Below, piece by piece: positions 46,605-58,191 of a stretch of 64,000 nucleotides of DNA. The stretch comes from Prunus persica. Lineage: Eukaryota; Streptophyta; Magnoliopsida; Rosales; Rosaceae. Numbering within the stretch: the stretch's first letter is position 1; every line of letters begins with the position of its first letter. The notes beneath the pieces are model-generated. The model saw only the letters and a list, made by a program, of their open reading frames with translations. It was not told the origin of the DNA and ran no database searches. Both the position numbers and the translations under genes were made by a program. The DNA is taken from contig NC_034014.1 in the NCBI RefSeq assembly GCF_000346465.2, forward strand, positions 15,038,630-15,102,629, read 5' to 3'.

Positions 46605-49600
46605 TCATACATAGGCCTCCCCCCTGAAAGCCTCGATTGCAAGCTTCAATCGGTAGTAGCCAAACTTCGATGGGTCAATGGTATGTAAAGGAATGCCGGC
46701 ACTAAGGTACTCAATATATTTGACTGTCATAATGCCACATGAAGTACTGTCCACCCGAGCAGTAGACAAGTTAGAAGTGCACGTATTGATAACATCCGAT
46801 TATAGTGCTTTAAAAGAACACAGCTTACCCATCACTTTGTTGAGGAACATCGGAAATTCTGCAAATTGTGAATTGGTTAAAGTTTGACATGTCAGTCCCC
46901 TTTCTCTTCACCGCTTCAACCTCCGATTTCTCATAAAACCTCATTTCATGCAGCACCTTTGCAAGCGTATGGGTAATAGGCTCCATGAATCGGACAAGCA
47001 TACTGTTGGAGGTAAAATCAGAATACGAGTCATAGACAGTGACAGTATGTCGCACAAAGTCGACTTCTACTGCCACCCAATGGGACTGTCGAACATTATA
47101 CGGGAGATAGACCTTGCGCACTTTCGTCCATGCTTGTGCATACCCATGTTGCCATGACCCATTGACAAAGTGGTGTACATTTTTGAGGTAGTTAGGCGGA
47201 GGGTCAACGTTCCTTGAAGCATATTGTTTCCTCGTGACTTGTTTGCCACTTGGCATTGCAAACGGCTGTAAAAATTGCTGCAACCAAGTGTGAAAGACAC
47301 GTTACATAAACCCGAACCAAAGCACCAAAAGGAGAGATCTACATGACTCCTACCAATGCAAGAACTGCAGTGACACATAATATGGATACAATCATACCTG
47401 CAGACAAAACTCGGCGGTTGTCCACTCCCTTCCAAATAGTTGAGGATGAGAGAGTTGTCTTTTGCGTATTAGAAACATGGCCATGTCAAGGTGCTGCTAT
47501 TTCAGAACACAACAACGGTGTCAAGATGACAACAAATGACACATAGTCAATGTCATCAAATAAGAGATTGATCGAAATAAAGCCGGGTTCAAATTGTTAC
47601 CCTCGAGCTCATCCATGCAGTTTCATCTATCAGTTTGTAAAAAAAATCTGCCCCAACTTCAAATGGTTCGAGCTCCAGCTCCGCACTACAAAAACAACAC
47701 TTGCAAAGGTAAATTGAAATATAATAGACAAGTGGAACACCTTGTATAATATGACAATGACACACACATGTATAGTATAGCTGCGTATAAATTGTTTGCA
47801 TACATCAAAAAACAAGTATATTGGTTTTGCCAAGATACAAATCCTAACCTGATGTCAGTTTTCCAAGCCCTGCAAACTTGTATGATAGCCTTCACATCGT
47901 CCATGGCCACGGGTTTTGTCGGATCAAAACGGGGCTGAGGTGTCTGTGCATGCAAATCAGTAACCTTCCTCTTTTTCCTGGAGGGATCGGTGAATGGACT
48001 CAACAATGGTGTCGCAGCCCGATTAAGTCTGCACCCTTTGCCTTCAGCATCTGGTTTCCGAACTGTGGCAGTAGCCTCGTTGTCCCCTTCATCACCAACC
48101 AGACTTATGTTACATTTCATGGGAGGCCTGACCTTGCATCCCACCCCCTCAATTTCTGTCTTCTTCCAATCCTCTAACAAATGTAACATTGTTTTACAAA
48201 TAACTCTATACCCATTCCCATCTTCCGGAGTAGGAAGGAGGGCATCTTCAACACTAGGAAGCTTCACATCTTCAGAGGTAGGAACCTTGTGAGGTTGTTG
48301 GTCCACCTGCCTCTCACGAACTGAAGTTTCAATTTCAGTATCTATGACTTCCATGGCTGGGAAGGGTTCCACTCCATCAGCAGGGACTTCCGCTTCCCTT
48401 GCAGCCCCTTCTATATGCATGGCTGGAAAGCCTTCCACTCCATCACCACAGACTGTTGCTTCCATTTCACCCCGTTCTGTATGCATGCCTGGGAAGGCTT
48501 CTACTCCATCAGCTGGAACTTGAGTGTCCATTTTAGGTGCTGCTGTAGTCGGACTAGTAGGTTCATTGAAGGGTGACACTTCATTCTGCCCTCCTTCATT
48601 CATCTGAGCAATACAGACTTCCTCATGCCCTTCTCCACCATAATTTTTTTTAACTCCTCCATCTCCAACTTAAAATAATGTTCGACTGAAGCAATTTTTA
48701 GGGTCAAATCCCGAATAGCGTTTTTATTTCTGTCACACTCGTTCTCATGCTTGAAACAGTTCTTCTGTACAATAGCTTCCAAGTCACGAACTCTGTTCCT
48801 AAGCCCCCGATTTGAACTACGTAGCTTTTCCAACTGATCCTTAGTGCTTCGTAATTGATGCTTCAAACTGCGAACGTCATTAACAGACCCTTTGCCCTGC
48901 ATACAGTTATACTGCAACAGTTAGAAAGCTTACAAAAAACCAGGAAACTATTTCCACTTCATTCCTATCGTATTCGCAATATTTTCACAACATTGGAAAG
49001 AGGTCATGCTCACCTTAGAAGAGGAGGGAAGGGTAGCTGTTTCCTCGACATCCGCGTCTTTTTCTTCACTAGAAGTGCCGTTTTTTTCTTCGGCCTCATC
49101 CCCAAATAATTCAACAATTTCTTCTTCGTTGTCATCATCACCCCAACTCCAGTAAGGTTGTTGCTTGTCAATATCTGTTGGCCGGAGAAGTTGCACATCA
49201 ACCTCCAATTGAAACACATAAAAAAAAAAAAATCAGTGAACTTTGTACTTTTTTCTAATCATAACATGACTAATACAAACAGATCTAACCTCAAAGTTTT
49301 CAAAAACCTGACTCATAACCTCCCGAAAACGGGCCACCGTGTTGCTCCTCCAATGTAATATTCGAGGGATGTGACTATTGTCTTCATGGACCGTGAAATG
49401 CAATGCTTCCAATGCTGGGAACACTTCAAAAGCCCAAATCTATTCACAACAATGAAACATCAATATCTGTAAATGTATTTACATAAAATAGTTAATTGCT
49501 GGATATGTGTTCACCTGAAGAGCGAAGCCAAACCCCCTTATGATGTACTCTCTTGGTCTACCACTTCGCATTCTTGTCTGCGCTCTCTTTCCACTTTGTT

Positions 49601-50279
49601 TGGGCATTTTTCTTTTTTGGGGCACTTTCACTCGTTGGTATTCAGCACAAACTGCCCTCAACAGTAAAGCATTTGTCATTGCATATGACACTGCGCCCCA
49701 TGGATACTTGTCAAACTCCTCTAGGTCTTCAGCCAACTTCAAATACCGCATGTCAATAAGCACATGCTTTTCACTACCCAATAGAACAAAAATGGCAAAA
49801 TAGACCATTCCAAGCTTTAACGCATCCTCATCATCTGTGCACTCGATGAAGACGGTGTGTAGGTCCGAAAGGGTGGCAGGTTTATTACTGCTGAAGTATT
49901 TTCGCTTCAACGACAAATTTTCATTTGTCGCCTTCGGAATGAAAGGGAGCTTTCCGAACCTTAGCCCCGTGATGAGGCAAAATTGTTGGGCTGTGAATTG
50001 TATCAACTTGTTACCCACAATGAATTTTATCCCGTTCACCTGTGTAACTGCCTTAGGATCAGCCTTCCTCATCAACAGGCCGTGGACAATTTGTGAATTC
50101 CACTTGAGTTCCTCTATCAGTAATAGATGACCAAAACAACTTCCCTCGAACCTCTGTAACTGCTGCGTATTGAACTTCGCCTTTATTGTTGTAATGGCGG
50201 TCCTTGTGTGTGAAAGGGCAAATGGCTTTCCTTCGTACTTCTCATCCTCAGGAATCATAAGCTTTGCTTTACAAGCCAT
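46605..50279 (-). CDS. DUF1985-Ulp1 cysteine protease gene, nine exons, one frame break
   Basis: Minus-strand exons by frame and GT-AG: 50279-49515, 49439-49290, 49202-49014, 48896-~48604, ~48603-47849, 47685-47601, 47493-47398, 47277-46829, 46746-46605; about 970 residues. Exon 1 is DUF1985 (RFEGSCFGHLLLIEELKW, FCLITGLRFGKLP). Then an acidic region, a coiled coil (LRSTKDQLEKLRSSNRGLRN) and a linker with three ~24-residue repeats (DGVEAFPGMH / DGVEGFPAMH / DGVEPFPAME). The C-terminus is Ulp1/C48: His in QSHWVAVEVD, Asp in VYDSYSD, Cys in TSCGIMTVKY. Ulp1 proteases remove SUMO-like modifiers. All junctions keep phase except between the coiled-coil and repeat parts, where a T8 run (48644-48651) may have lost one base. 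It reads inward from the right TIR. Confidence 0.85.
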
Positions 50280-51808
50280 TCTCAAGTTCCCTGCACAACA
50301 ACATCATACATATGGATCATTGGTTACCCATATTTCATACGTACATTACTCAAACTAATACTTTCAACCCATTTTGATATATGTATATACATATGACAAA
50401 ACCATAAATGTTTGTAAGCCTCTTTTCTACTCTCCAACTCTCTCCACACTCTCCTCTTATCTACATTCCCTTCTACTAAATGTACATCCCATTCCATCCA
50501 AAAACCAAATACCACCCAAGTCTGAAAACAATTTCATGAACCACGGATCCACTTCATACAGGGTTTGGGCGAAATGGCTACAATAATTACTCCAAATGCA
50601 TCAATGCCTACTACAATCTACTCATGACCATAGTTATATACATGTCTAGTCATATGCAATACAGTACCACACATGGAACATCAGTATTCACAGTTATGGA
50701 CTCTGTGTGCAAACTAGACACGTCAAAATGTTACTGCAACTGCAACTGCTAAACCTAGATGGATGAACATGCAATTTCTAAACAAATACTGAAGCCCCAT
50801 AAAATACCATTTTCAGACATATATCACAAGCTGCAAGCAAGGAATAACAACACAATTTAGCAGGTTTTATACCACAGGGAAGAGAAAATTTCCACGCCAA
50901 CTAACTTTAGTATTTCAAAATCACATAATTAACCATTAACACTGGAAGGGTGCAAAATATGCTACTACGTGCTGAAACACCAATGATACCAACAATTTTA
51001 CTTTTGCATTATTACTCAACAGCTAATTCAGGGCCTACTGAGGTAATGGTGTGTTATAATGGAATAGCCATTGCCACCAGAATATTTTCCCACACTAAAT
51101 ATGACTCATAAAATGGAAGTCAAAACAAGCATCACAAACGAACCAATCCTAGATGACAAATAGCAATTTGAGGCACTTCATCGTCCATAGAGCAAACTCA
51201 ATACACCAATACAAGTTTGATCCCAGCATGATCTAATTCACAGTTAAATTACATTATTATTGCAATCTCTCTAATTACTAAACTTCACAAATTCAGTCAC
51301 AGGTTAGTGAAATTTTCCTTCTCAAATGATAACCATACAAAAACACAAACTAGTCAATAACAAATACAAAACCCACCTTAGAATCACTCCTTCTCTGCAC
51401 AGAACCCAATTCGAACTCCCAGCAACACCTACAGCAAATCGCGACTTTTGTCTGTCACAGGATTGAGAAGGAGGAGGACGTTTGTGAACAAAGTCATAAC
51501 CGAAACCAAAATTTAGGGTTTTTTTAGGCCTTGAAGGAGCAGAGGAGAAGAGACCGACGTCGATTCAAGACTCGAAACTAGAGGGAACTGAGACACCGTC
51601 AAGAACCCCCTCACCAAACCCTAACATTGCCTGCAGAGAGAGAACGACAGAGTGCTGCTTAGGTTTTCGTGACAGCGGGAGAAATAGAGTGGTGGTGGTC
51701 GATGGACACAGAAACCGCTGAGAGAGGAAGAGAACCGTGACAGAGAGCTGAGAAAGGGAGAGAAGCCAGAAGCGTTAGGTCGGCAATCAAAGGCCAATAA
51801 CTCCCCAA
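50280..51808 (-). other. Probable upstream and 5' leader region of the DUF1985-Ulp1 gene
   Basis: No coding frame supported. A splice-acceptor-like TGTGCAG (minus) lies 12 bp before ATG 50279, so a 5' UTR exon is likely upstream. GC-richer sequence at 51380-51780 is the best candidate for that exon. Confidence 0.45.
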
Positions 51809-51937
51809 TACATGTGCTTTTATATGGAGGGCAGTTTGGTCATTTCACGTTCACAAGTGATTATATCAGAACACAATTTGTAACCTGGTCATTTCAGAAC
51901 ACCACTTGTGAAAACTGATTATATCAGCATATTTCCC
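51809..51937 (-). repeat. Right terminal inverted repeat of the Mutator-like element
   Basis: 129 bp; inverted match to 36421-36549. It contains TTTTATA at 51818-51824, an inward TATAAAA on the minus strand toward the protease gene. Confidence 0.95.
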
Positions 51938-51946
51938 AAAATAGAA
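51938..51946 (+). repeat. Right 9-bp target-site duplication of the Mutator-like element
   Basis: AAAATAGAA, matching AAAATACAA at 36412-36420 at eight of nine bases. Confidence 0.8.
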
Positions 51947-53173
51947 AGAGGGAAACAAGTAAACAAAAAAAACAAAAAAAAAAGTTTATATGCTATTCAG
52001 GACCAATCAAGTTTGTAGGATCAGCCTAGATCATTTTCAAAGAAAAGAAAAAGCAATATAAAGAATATTACAAGAAAATAGGAAAGGTAAAGTATAAACG
52101 ATATACCCTCTAGAGAAACGAAATGGGGAAAGTATTCCAGAAGTGTCTCTGTTCTTCCGGTGATTTTGCCTCTCTCTCTCTCTCTCAACAGAGGGTTACT
52201 GCACCATCAAGTGTAGGGAGAGGGACAGGGCACTCAATGCATACAACCAAATATTAGAAGAAAACTGAACCGTCTACAATAAATGCTCATATTTTTTGAC
52301 TTTCCGGTTTCTATTTTTTATCATTTAAATGGTTTAGACAAATTTGCATATTACAAACATTTTTATCATTGATCTTTTTCTACTATTATATGGAGAAATA
52401 TTTCTCTATAAAAATATTATACAGGGAAATATACCAAAGTGTAACCCATCACATTATCGAATTCGGGGTCGTTTTGATGCGGCGGATTGTCATATATTGG
52501 ATTAAATATTGAGACTGTCTTGAATTGACTTGGCATGTTATGAGTTGGATAACACTTGTATTGCGTTTGGTGTATGTTTGATTGGACTACGACTAAATTT
52601 TAAAAAAATTTTTTTTTTTGAAAAGTAAGTATTTTTAATTTTCTTCTTTCTCTTTCCCCTTCTTCCTGGTATTTCTCTCTGCTTCTCTTTCTTCCTCTAT
52701 GCATCTCTTTCGTCTTCTTCTTCTCCATCCTCTCTCCTCTTCTTTCGTCTTTATTTTTTCTAGAAAATTTTCTCTTAATTTTTTTAGAAAATTTTCTCTT
52801 AATTTTTTTAGAAAATTTTCTCTTCTCTTTCTCTTTTATTCCTCTTCTATTCTATCTTCTCTTTTTTTTCAATTTTTTTTCGAAAATTTTCTATTCTTCC
52901 ACTTCTATTTTGTCTTCTCCTTCTCTTTTTTTTTTTTTTTTTTTGAAAATTTTATCTTCTCTCTTCTCTCTTCTCTTTTCTCTTTCTCTCTTATCTTCCT
53001 CTTCTATTTTGTCTTCTCCTTCTTGGGTGGTTGTGGTTGGTGATTGCGTTTGATGGTTGTGGCTGCCACTTGAGTGGTCGCTAGTTGTAGGGAGCATGGG
53101 TGGGGTTGGTTGCTCGTCACTTGGGTCGGGACTGTTAGTCCCTCCTCTCCAGACAGGTTTCACGAAGAACACC
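51947..53173. other. Intergenic, with a pyrimidine-rich tract
   Basis: No gene. 52620-53025 is strongly T/C-rich with TTTTTTAGAAAATTTTCTCTTA blocks repeated about three times near 52755-52825; the Phe/Ser-rich open frame there is a composition artefact. Confidence 0.6.
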
Positions 53174-53303
53174 TAAGGAGGTGTTTTTGTTACGGATTGT
53201 ATTAGTTAATCCCAATTAAAATTAAAACCAGATAAAACAAACGTGAAATAAAATCTTAACCAAGACAGTCCATGCCTGTATGGTGTAACAAACACTCCCT
53301 TAA
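53174..53303. mobile_element. Small MITE with TAA target duplication (Tourist/Harbinger-like)
   Basis: GGAGGTGTTTTTGTTAC at 53177-53193 is an imperfect inverted match to GTAACAAACACTCCCT at 53285-53300, with TAA on both sides (53174-53176 and 53301-53303). Length about 124 bp. The 3-bp TAA duplication and TIR style fit PIF/Harbinger-derived MITEs. Confidence 0.65.
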
Positions 53304-54763
53304 AGCACTCAATCCTAATTTTCTCTTTCCACAAAATACAACTATTCATATTCATGTGTACAATGTTTTTAAATATGTTCCACTAACCCTAAAAACTCCA
53401 CTACTACAATAATGGGCAAAGTTGTTGGCTCTCTCTCCTCTCTCTCTCTCTCTCCCTCTTCGGCTGGGTCGCAGTTTCAATTTTGACCATACCGCTTATC
53501 TTCTAATTTTCGAAATGGAGGTTTTCATTTGTGGGATTTGTCGCCTAGTTGGCTTTTCAATACAATAGCCAATGATTTAAGCATTTTGATCCACATCTCA
53601 TAAAAAAATCGATGGCTTAACAAAAAAGAGTTAAAATCAAATAAATAGATAAACATCATGTTTTTAGTAAACATTAAAATTGTTGTTATGATAATTGACT
53701 GAGTCTTATTTTTTCATTTGATTAATTTTTTTAATAGTGATTTTAAAAGAAAAAAGAAGAAGAAGAAGAATGATTTAGATAATTAGATCAAGCTATGAAG
53801 TAATCGATTTTTTACTTTCCTTTTAATATGTTGAGAGTTTTGTCCTATATTGAAACATTAAGGGACCTAACATGGGCTTTATTTCTCTCTTTTTGACTGG
53901 GTAGGCCAATTGAAGGAGTTTTTTGGTCCTTCTTCTTTTAGATTGCGTAGGCATGCCACCACAAAGTCACTGACTGGCTTGAATGGAAAAGGTTGGATTG
54001 TTGTGTTCGTGCTTCTGACTTCTAACCAGCCGATTGATCGGCCAAGCAAGGAACCTCCTCTTGGCCTAGGTTCTTTCACTTCCTCGGGGTCGAGGATGGT
54101 TAAGTTTCGTACAGGTATTTTAGTATTTTTGAGATTATTAATGATAACGATGCAAATTAAATTAAAATATGCGATTAAACTTAAAGACGAGAATTGAAGT
54201 GCGATAAAGTAATCAAAGCGATAAATAAACTTAAATTAAGCGAAGAACGAAATAAGAACGATATAAATGATAAAGGCAATAAAATAAAGCAATTTGAAAT
54301 TAAATTAAGCTTAAAACAAATTCGATAACAGTTAACAATAAAGCGATAAAATTGAATCTTAAGACAACGTAATGAAAAATACAAGAAATTAAACTTACAC
54401 TAACAAAAGTGAAGAACTGATCTAGTCTACTTGCTTGGGAAATAAAAGACCTAGTCCAGGGATAGAAAATTGAAAGACAAAAAGTAGGTTTTTGTGTCTG
54501 ATGTTGGGGTCGACTGCTCTTTGTTTGATGTAGTTTATATAGGGGCATTCGTCAGCCTATGGGCTGGCCATTAAATGGCCACAGGTCAACTTGGTTCAAA
54601 ATCTTTCCTTGTGTGGTTTTCTAAATTCCGTGGGTAGAGCTTGGGCCTCCAAGGACTTAGGCCTAACATCTGGTCAGACGATGTGGCTCCTAGAATCTCT
54701 AATTTTGATTGAACATAATCCATTGATGTTGGGTGACTTGGAATTTCAATGAGTCCATCTGCA
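53304..54763. other. Intergenic, no gene recognised
   Basis: It contains a CT microsatellite near 53430-53460 and a GAAGAA run near 53755. Frames at 53879-54197 show no known domain. Nothing else supported. Confidence 0.4.
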
Positions 54764-55035
54764 CCATATATATATATAAACAAATATATATAAATATATA
54801 AATAAAGCCACAGGATTCAAGAGATTTGTGGTCGCTCACCGTTGGATGTAAATTCAATGGTTCACTCACTTTTGCACTTTTTTTAAGAATTTTTTTTGAA
54901 CCGTTGGATATTACATCCAATAGTTGGTGACTACAGTCTCTTGGACCCCTGTGGTCCAAAAGATCAAGACTGTAAACAAATATATATAAATATATAAATA
55001 AATAAATATATAAATAAATATATTATTATATAGAT
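54764..55035. repeat. TATA/AATA simple-sequence blocks flanking a foldback MITE
   Basis: ATATATAAATAAATA-type simple sequence occupies 54764-54805 and 54974-55035. Between them 54807-54955 forms an imperfect foldback: GCCACAGGATTCAAGAGATT pairs with the inverse of AGTCTCTTGGACCCCTGTGG, and CACCGTTGGATGTAA with TTACATCCAATAGTTGGTG. Confidence 0.7.
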
Positions 55036-57583
55036 GGTATAAGGCCATTAATTAAATAGCCATCCGACTTTCATCAGACCTTTTGGATAAAGGTCTCTAG
55101 GCCATTTGGCCTTTTGAAGGAGTTCGTCTGTGGTGCATCGGCTGTACCGGTACGCCGATCACATGCTAGTCACGTGGGCTTTTTTTTAAAACAATTGAAA
55201 CTGGTTGTTTTGGTTAACCAGTTAAAATGAGGAAAAAAAATCATGCTCCTTCAAAACCTAGGATGCGTACTCGATTTCGTCTATCTCCTCCTCCATAGCT
55301 TTGCACAGCCACAGCTCTATTTCGTCGAAGTCACAGCTGCACAGCTTTCTACAGCCTGAAGAAGCTCCCCCCACTTCGTCTTCTCCATCTGAGGAGCAGA
55401 TTTCAGCCAAAACCCAGAAACCCACTTCGTCTTCTCCAGCTGCTTCCTCCATCTCGGTAAGTTCGTGTGTTGATTTTCGTTATGTGTAATTGATGGTTCT
55501 ATTTAATTTATTCTTCTTTTGTGTGAATTTTGACCGGTGTGGCTGTAAATGAAATTTTGGGTTTTGCCATTTATTTGTTCCTTTTAAAATTTAATATGTG
55601 ATTTACAATTTGGCTGTAAATGAGAATTTGGTAGATTATTGTGCAGTTGATTAAAGAATTTAGAAAATTAAAGTTATGTACTTAACGAACAATTTTTGCT
55701 TTTCAGTAACTTGCTGCTCTAGGTAAACATCGATTTGTCTTCCCTTTTTGTGCCAAAAGATAGACAACTCCAATTTTATCGCATATATTTTTATGTTCTG
55801 TAATGATTGTTAGTAAGTAATCTCTATTAAGTCAGCCAACCAGCTTTCATTTTATCTTTTTTGGTAATTAAATCAAGGATTTTGTTATCATGTTTATATG
55901 ATGTGAGTGAGGTGATTTTTGGTGCTGTAAATTGCTAATCACTAGTGATTTTGAATTGTTGTTTCAGTTTTTTCACTGAACAATTCCAGAAATTAATTAT
56001 TCAAATTTTGTATTTCTTTTCCCACTCTGCATTTCTGCTGGGTTGTTATAGCGCCTCTTGATCTGATTGTATATATAAATACCCATGAGGCCTCTGATTG
56101 TGTATGATTTAATTGTGGTGGGAACTTCACTTCACACAGGACTTGGCAAGCAAGTCGATGTTTCAGTAATTTGTTGGTTATCTGAAGCCTGTATTGCAAG
56201 CATTAGTGCCTGGTATGAAGCACTCGTTTCAGTCTCTTAAGATATGCCATGTAGAAACCCGGAGATCATTTATGTACCCTTTATGTTGGTATGTGTTTGC
56301 TTGAATTCCAAATACTTGGAGGGTGTTGATATGTTTAAACTCAACTTTAAGAACTTGAAAGGGAAGATGGGGGTCTGTTGTGTGAACAAAAATTTATTAG
56401 GTAGTCAAAATATAAAGCTTCTGTTGGTCAGATTTTTGGTGTATTTGATTAGAGTCCTTCTGTACAGCCGAGGACGTGACTTTTTTTAAAATACAAGGGA
56501 AACCAGCTGACCTGGTCAACAAGTAAACGATTTCACGAGCTGCTGCTAAGGTGAACAGGTAAACGATTTCACATGCACACTCAGTTGACGTTCTTCTTCC
56601 GCAAAGTGGTATGCTTCAACTTCAAACTGATAATCTTCATCATCTTCAAAGTCATTTTCTTCAACTCCTCTTCTGTAGAAAGTTTCTTCCTCCTTTCTGC
56701 AACCTCTCTCTCTCTTCTTTGACATCATTGTCAAAAACCACCTATTCTAGGGTTTGAATTTTGGGGAAAATTTTAGGGGTTAGCATTTTGGGTTCATAAT
56801 AGGAATTGGAATTCAGTTTTTCCAGTCACTGGTGGGTTATTGGCACTCCTCTCGTCTGCAATCGAGCCCTTGTGAAAGCATTTGGTATTAGTTCCTTGTG
56901 AAGGTAAGTTAACATTGTTTTATGGTATTGTTAATTGAAATTCTGTGGTGATGACTTGGGGCAAGAGGGGAAGTAGGTTTCTCACATTCATGAGATGAAG
57001 TGGGTTTGTCATTTTGAAAGTGTCGTGAAGTGAAGTGGGTATCTCACATTCATGGTTGTAATGTTCATGCAATTGCATATCTCTATATGCAATTACTAAT
57101 AGCCTGTATGCAAATCCAAGTCATTGAATGCAATTAGAGTATATAGTTTTGTTTTCAAATTATGCAAGTGAGGTGATTTCGTGGTAGGTAGGTAGGTTTG
57201 ACTGTGTTTTTGAATAATTTGTTATAGGGAGTAAAGTGTTCCGAAAGTGTAATGTTAGGCTTCGTTAAGATTTGGATTGGGATTTGAAATGAGTAAGAAT
57301 CTCGGCCCAATAGAGAAATGCATGTGTGGGTTGTGTGCATTATCTATGCAATGTTATAATCGAGGGCTGATGCACTTGCAAGTAGTATCGAGCAATTGCA
57401 TATCAGTATATGCAATTACTAAGCAACTGTATGCAAATCCAGGTCGCCGTATTTTTTTAATTAAGCAATGTGATGTTGTGGTGTTTACGGGGTTTAGGGG
57501 GTATTAGGCTTTGGATTAGTATTCAAATTCTCGGCGCTAGAGACAATTGCATGATAGTATTTTGTACTTGATTTGTGCAAGTT
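55036..57583. other. Intergenic; two weak exon-like stretches
   Basis: 55301-55456 is open, Ser/Pro-rich (TSSSPSEEQISAKTQKPTSS) and ends at a good donor (TCGGTAAGTTCG), but has no ATG in frame. 56546-56734 (minus) is an acidic frame (ENDFEDDEDYQFEVEAYHF) starting near an ATG. Neither has a recognisable domain. 57063-57560 has several copies of GCAATTGCAT-type palindromes. Confidence 0.35.
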
Positions 57584-58066
57584 ATGGAAGCTCAAAAAAG
57601 GGGATCAACAAAAGGAAAGCGCAAAGTCGACAGTAATGTGCAACAATCAAGAGTTGGCCGAGATGCATTTTTTAATTTCATGTAAGTTACACGTACATCT
57701 AAAAATCGGAAATGTAGTTGCTTAATATTATGATGGTTTTTTGATTAAAAATAAATGATTTACAAAAAAAAAAAAAAAGACATAAAATGGGGAAAGTGGC
57801 AAATGCAAAGTTGGACAATAAGGTGAGAGATGGCAATGGATTGGGTTAGTTTATTAATTATTTTATTAAAAAGGCTCTTTTAATGAGATTTTTTTTTCCA
57901 GGTACAAGAAGAGATTGCTAATAAATGGAGGAAATTAAATCTTAAAGAGAAGGCTACATATGATTCTGCCTTGGAAGGTTCGAGTGGGCAAGTAAACGAC
58001 TCAGTGAATGAGAAGGGTTTTATCACTAGATGCAGCCCGGACCGATTCCAAAAAACATGCGTCTAA
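57584..58066 (+). CDS. Small HMG-box-like protein, three inferred exons
   Basis: Exons 57584-57681, 57780-57822 and 57902-58066 keep phase with GT-AG borders. ATG 57584 starts MEAQKRGSTKGKRKVDSN, basic and nuclear-signal-like. The joined frame resembles an HMG box: aromatic DAFFNFI, helix residues, then EEIANKWRKLNLKEKATY, matching the usual W..L...EK..Y pattern. HMG-box proteins bend DNA in chromatin. The domain seems short of the ~70-residue norm in its middle. The frame ends TAA 58064-58066, while an overlapping frame (58030-58191, MQPGPIPKNMRLKEVREFVR) looks equally conserved, so a frameshift near 58030 is possible. It could be a gene fragment in a repeat. Confidence 0.5.
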
Positions 58067-58191
58067 AGGAAGTAAGGGAGTTCGTTCGAAGAGTTGTCGA
58101 CGAACAACTTGACAAGTTGGCCGAACATGGTCCCTTCATCCCTCATCATCCCATCGCAAGGAAGCCAATAACACGCTCCCAAGCAAAGTAG
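58030..58191 (+). CDS. Basic helical frame overlapping the HMG-box-like 3' end
   Basis: 53 residues, ATG 58030 to TAG 58189-58191: a helical, charged segment (KEVREFVRRVVDEQLDKLAE) and a basic tail ending KPITRSQAK. It is offset by one frame from the upstream exon with no room for an intron. Probably the original C-terminus of the HMG-box-like gene, now shifted; function unknown. Confidence 0.4.
   Translation: MQPGPIPKNMRLKEVREFVRRVVDEQLDKLAEHGPFIPHHPIARKPITRSQAK

Larger units (their letters stand above)
36421..51937. mobile_element. Large Mutator-like element (15.5 kb) with at least five gene units
   Basis: Bounded by 129-bp inverted repeats (36421-36549, 51809-51937) starting GGGAAATATGCTGATATAAT and differing at about two positions. 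Outside them, AAAATACAA (36412-36420) and AAAATAGAA (51938-51946) match at 8 of 9 bases, the 9-bp target-duplication size typical of Mutator-like elements. Inside: MURA transposase (+), two related unknown genes in divergent orientation, a GRF zinc-finger membrane protein (+) and a DUF1985-Ulp1 protease gene (-). Plant MULEs that carry Ulp1-like genes are known (the Kaonashi type); the extra genes make this one unusually rich. Transposase and protease genes each show a single lesion. Confidence 0.95.

Noticed and set aside
52699..53043. 114-codon Phe/Ser-rich frame
   Set aside because: T/C-rich low-complexity sequence; not a plausible protein.
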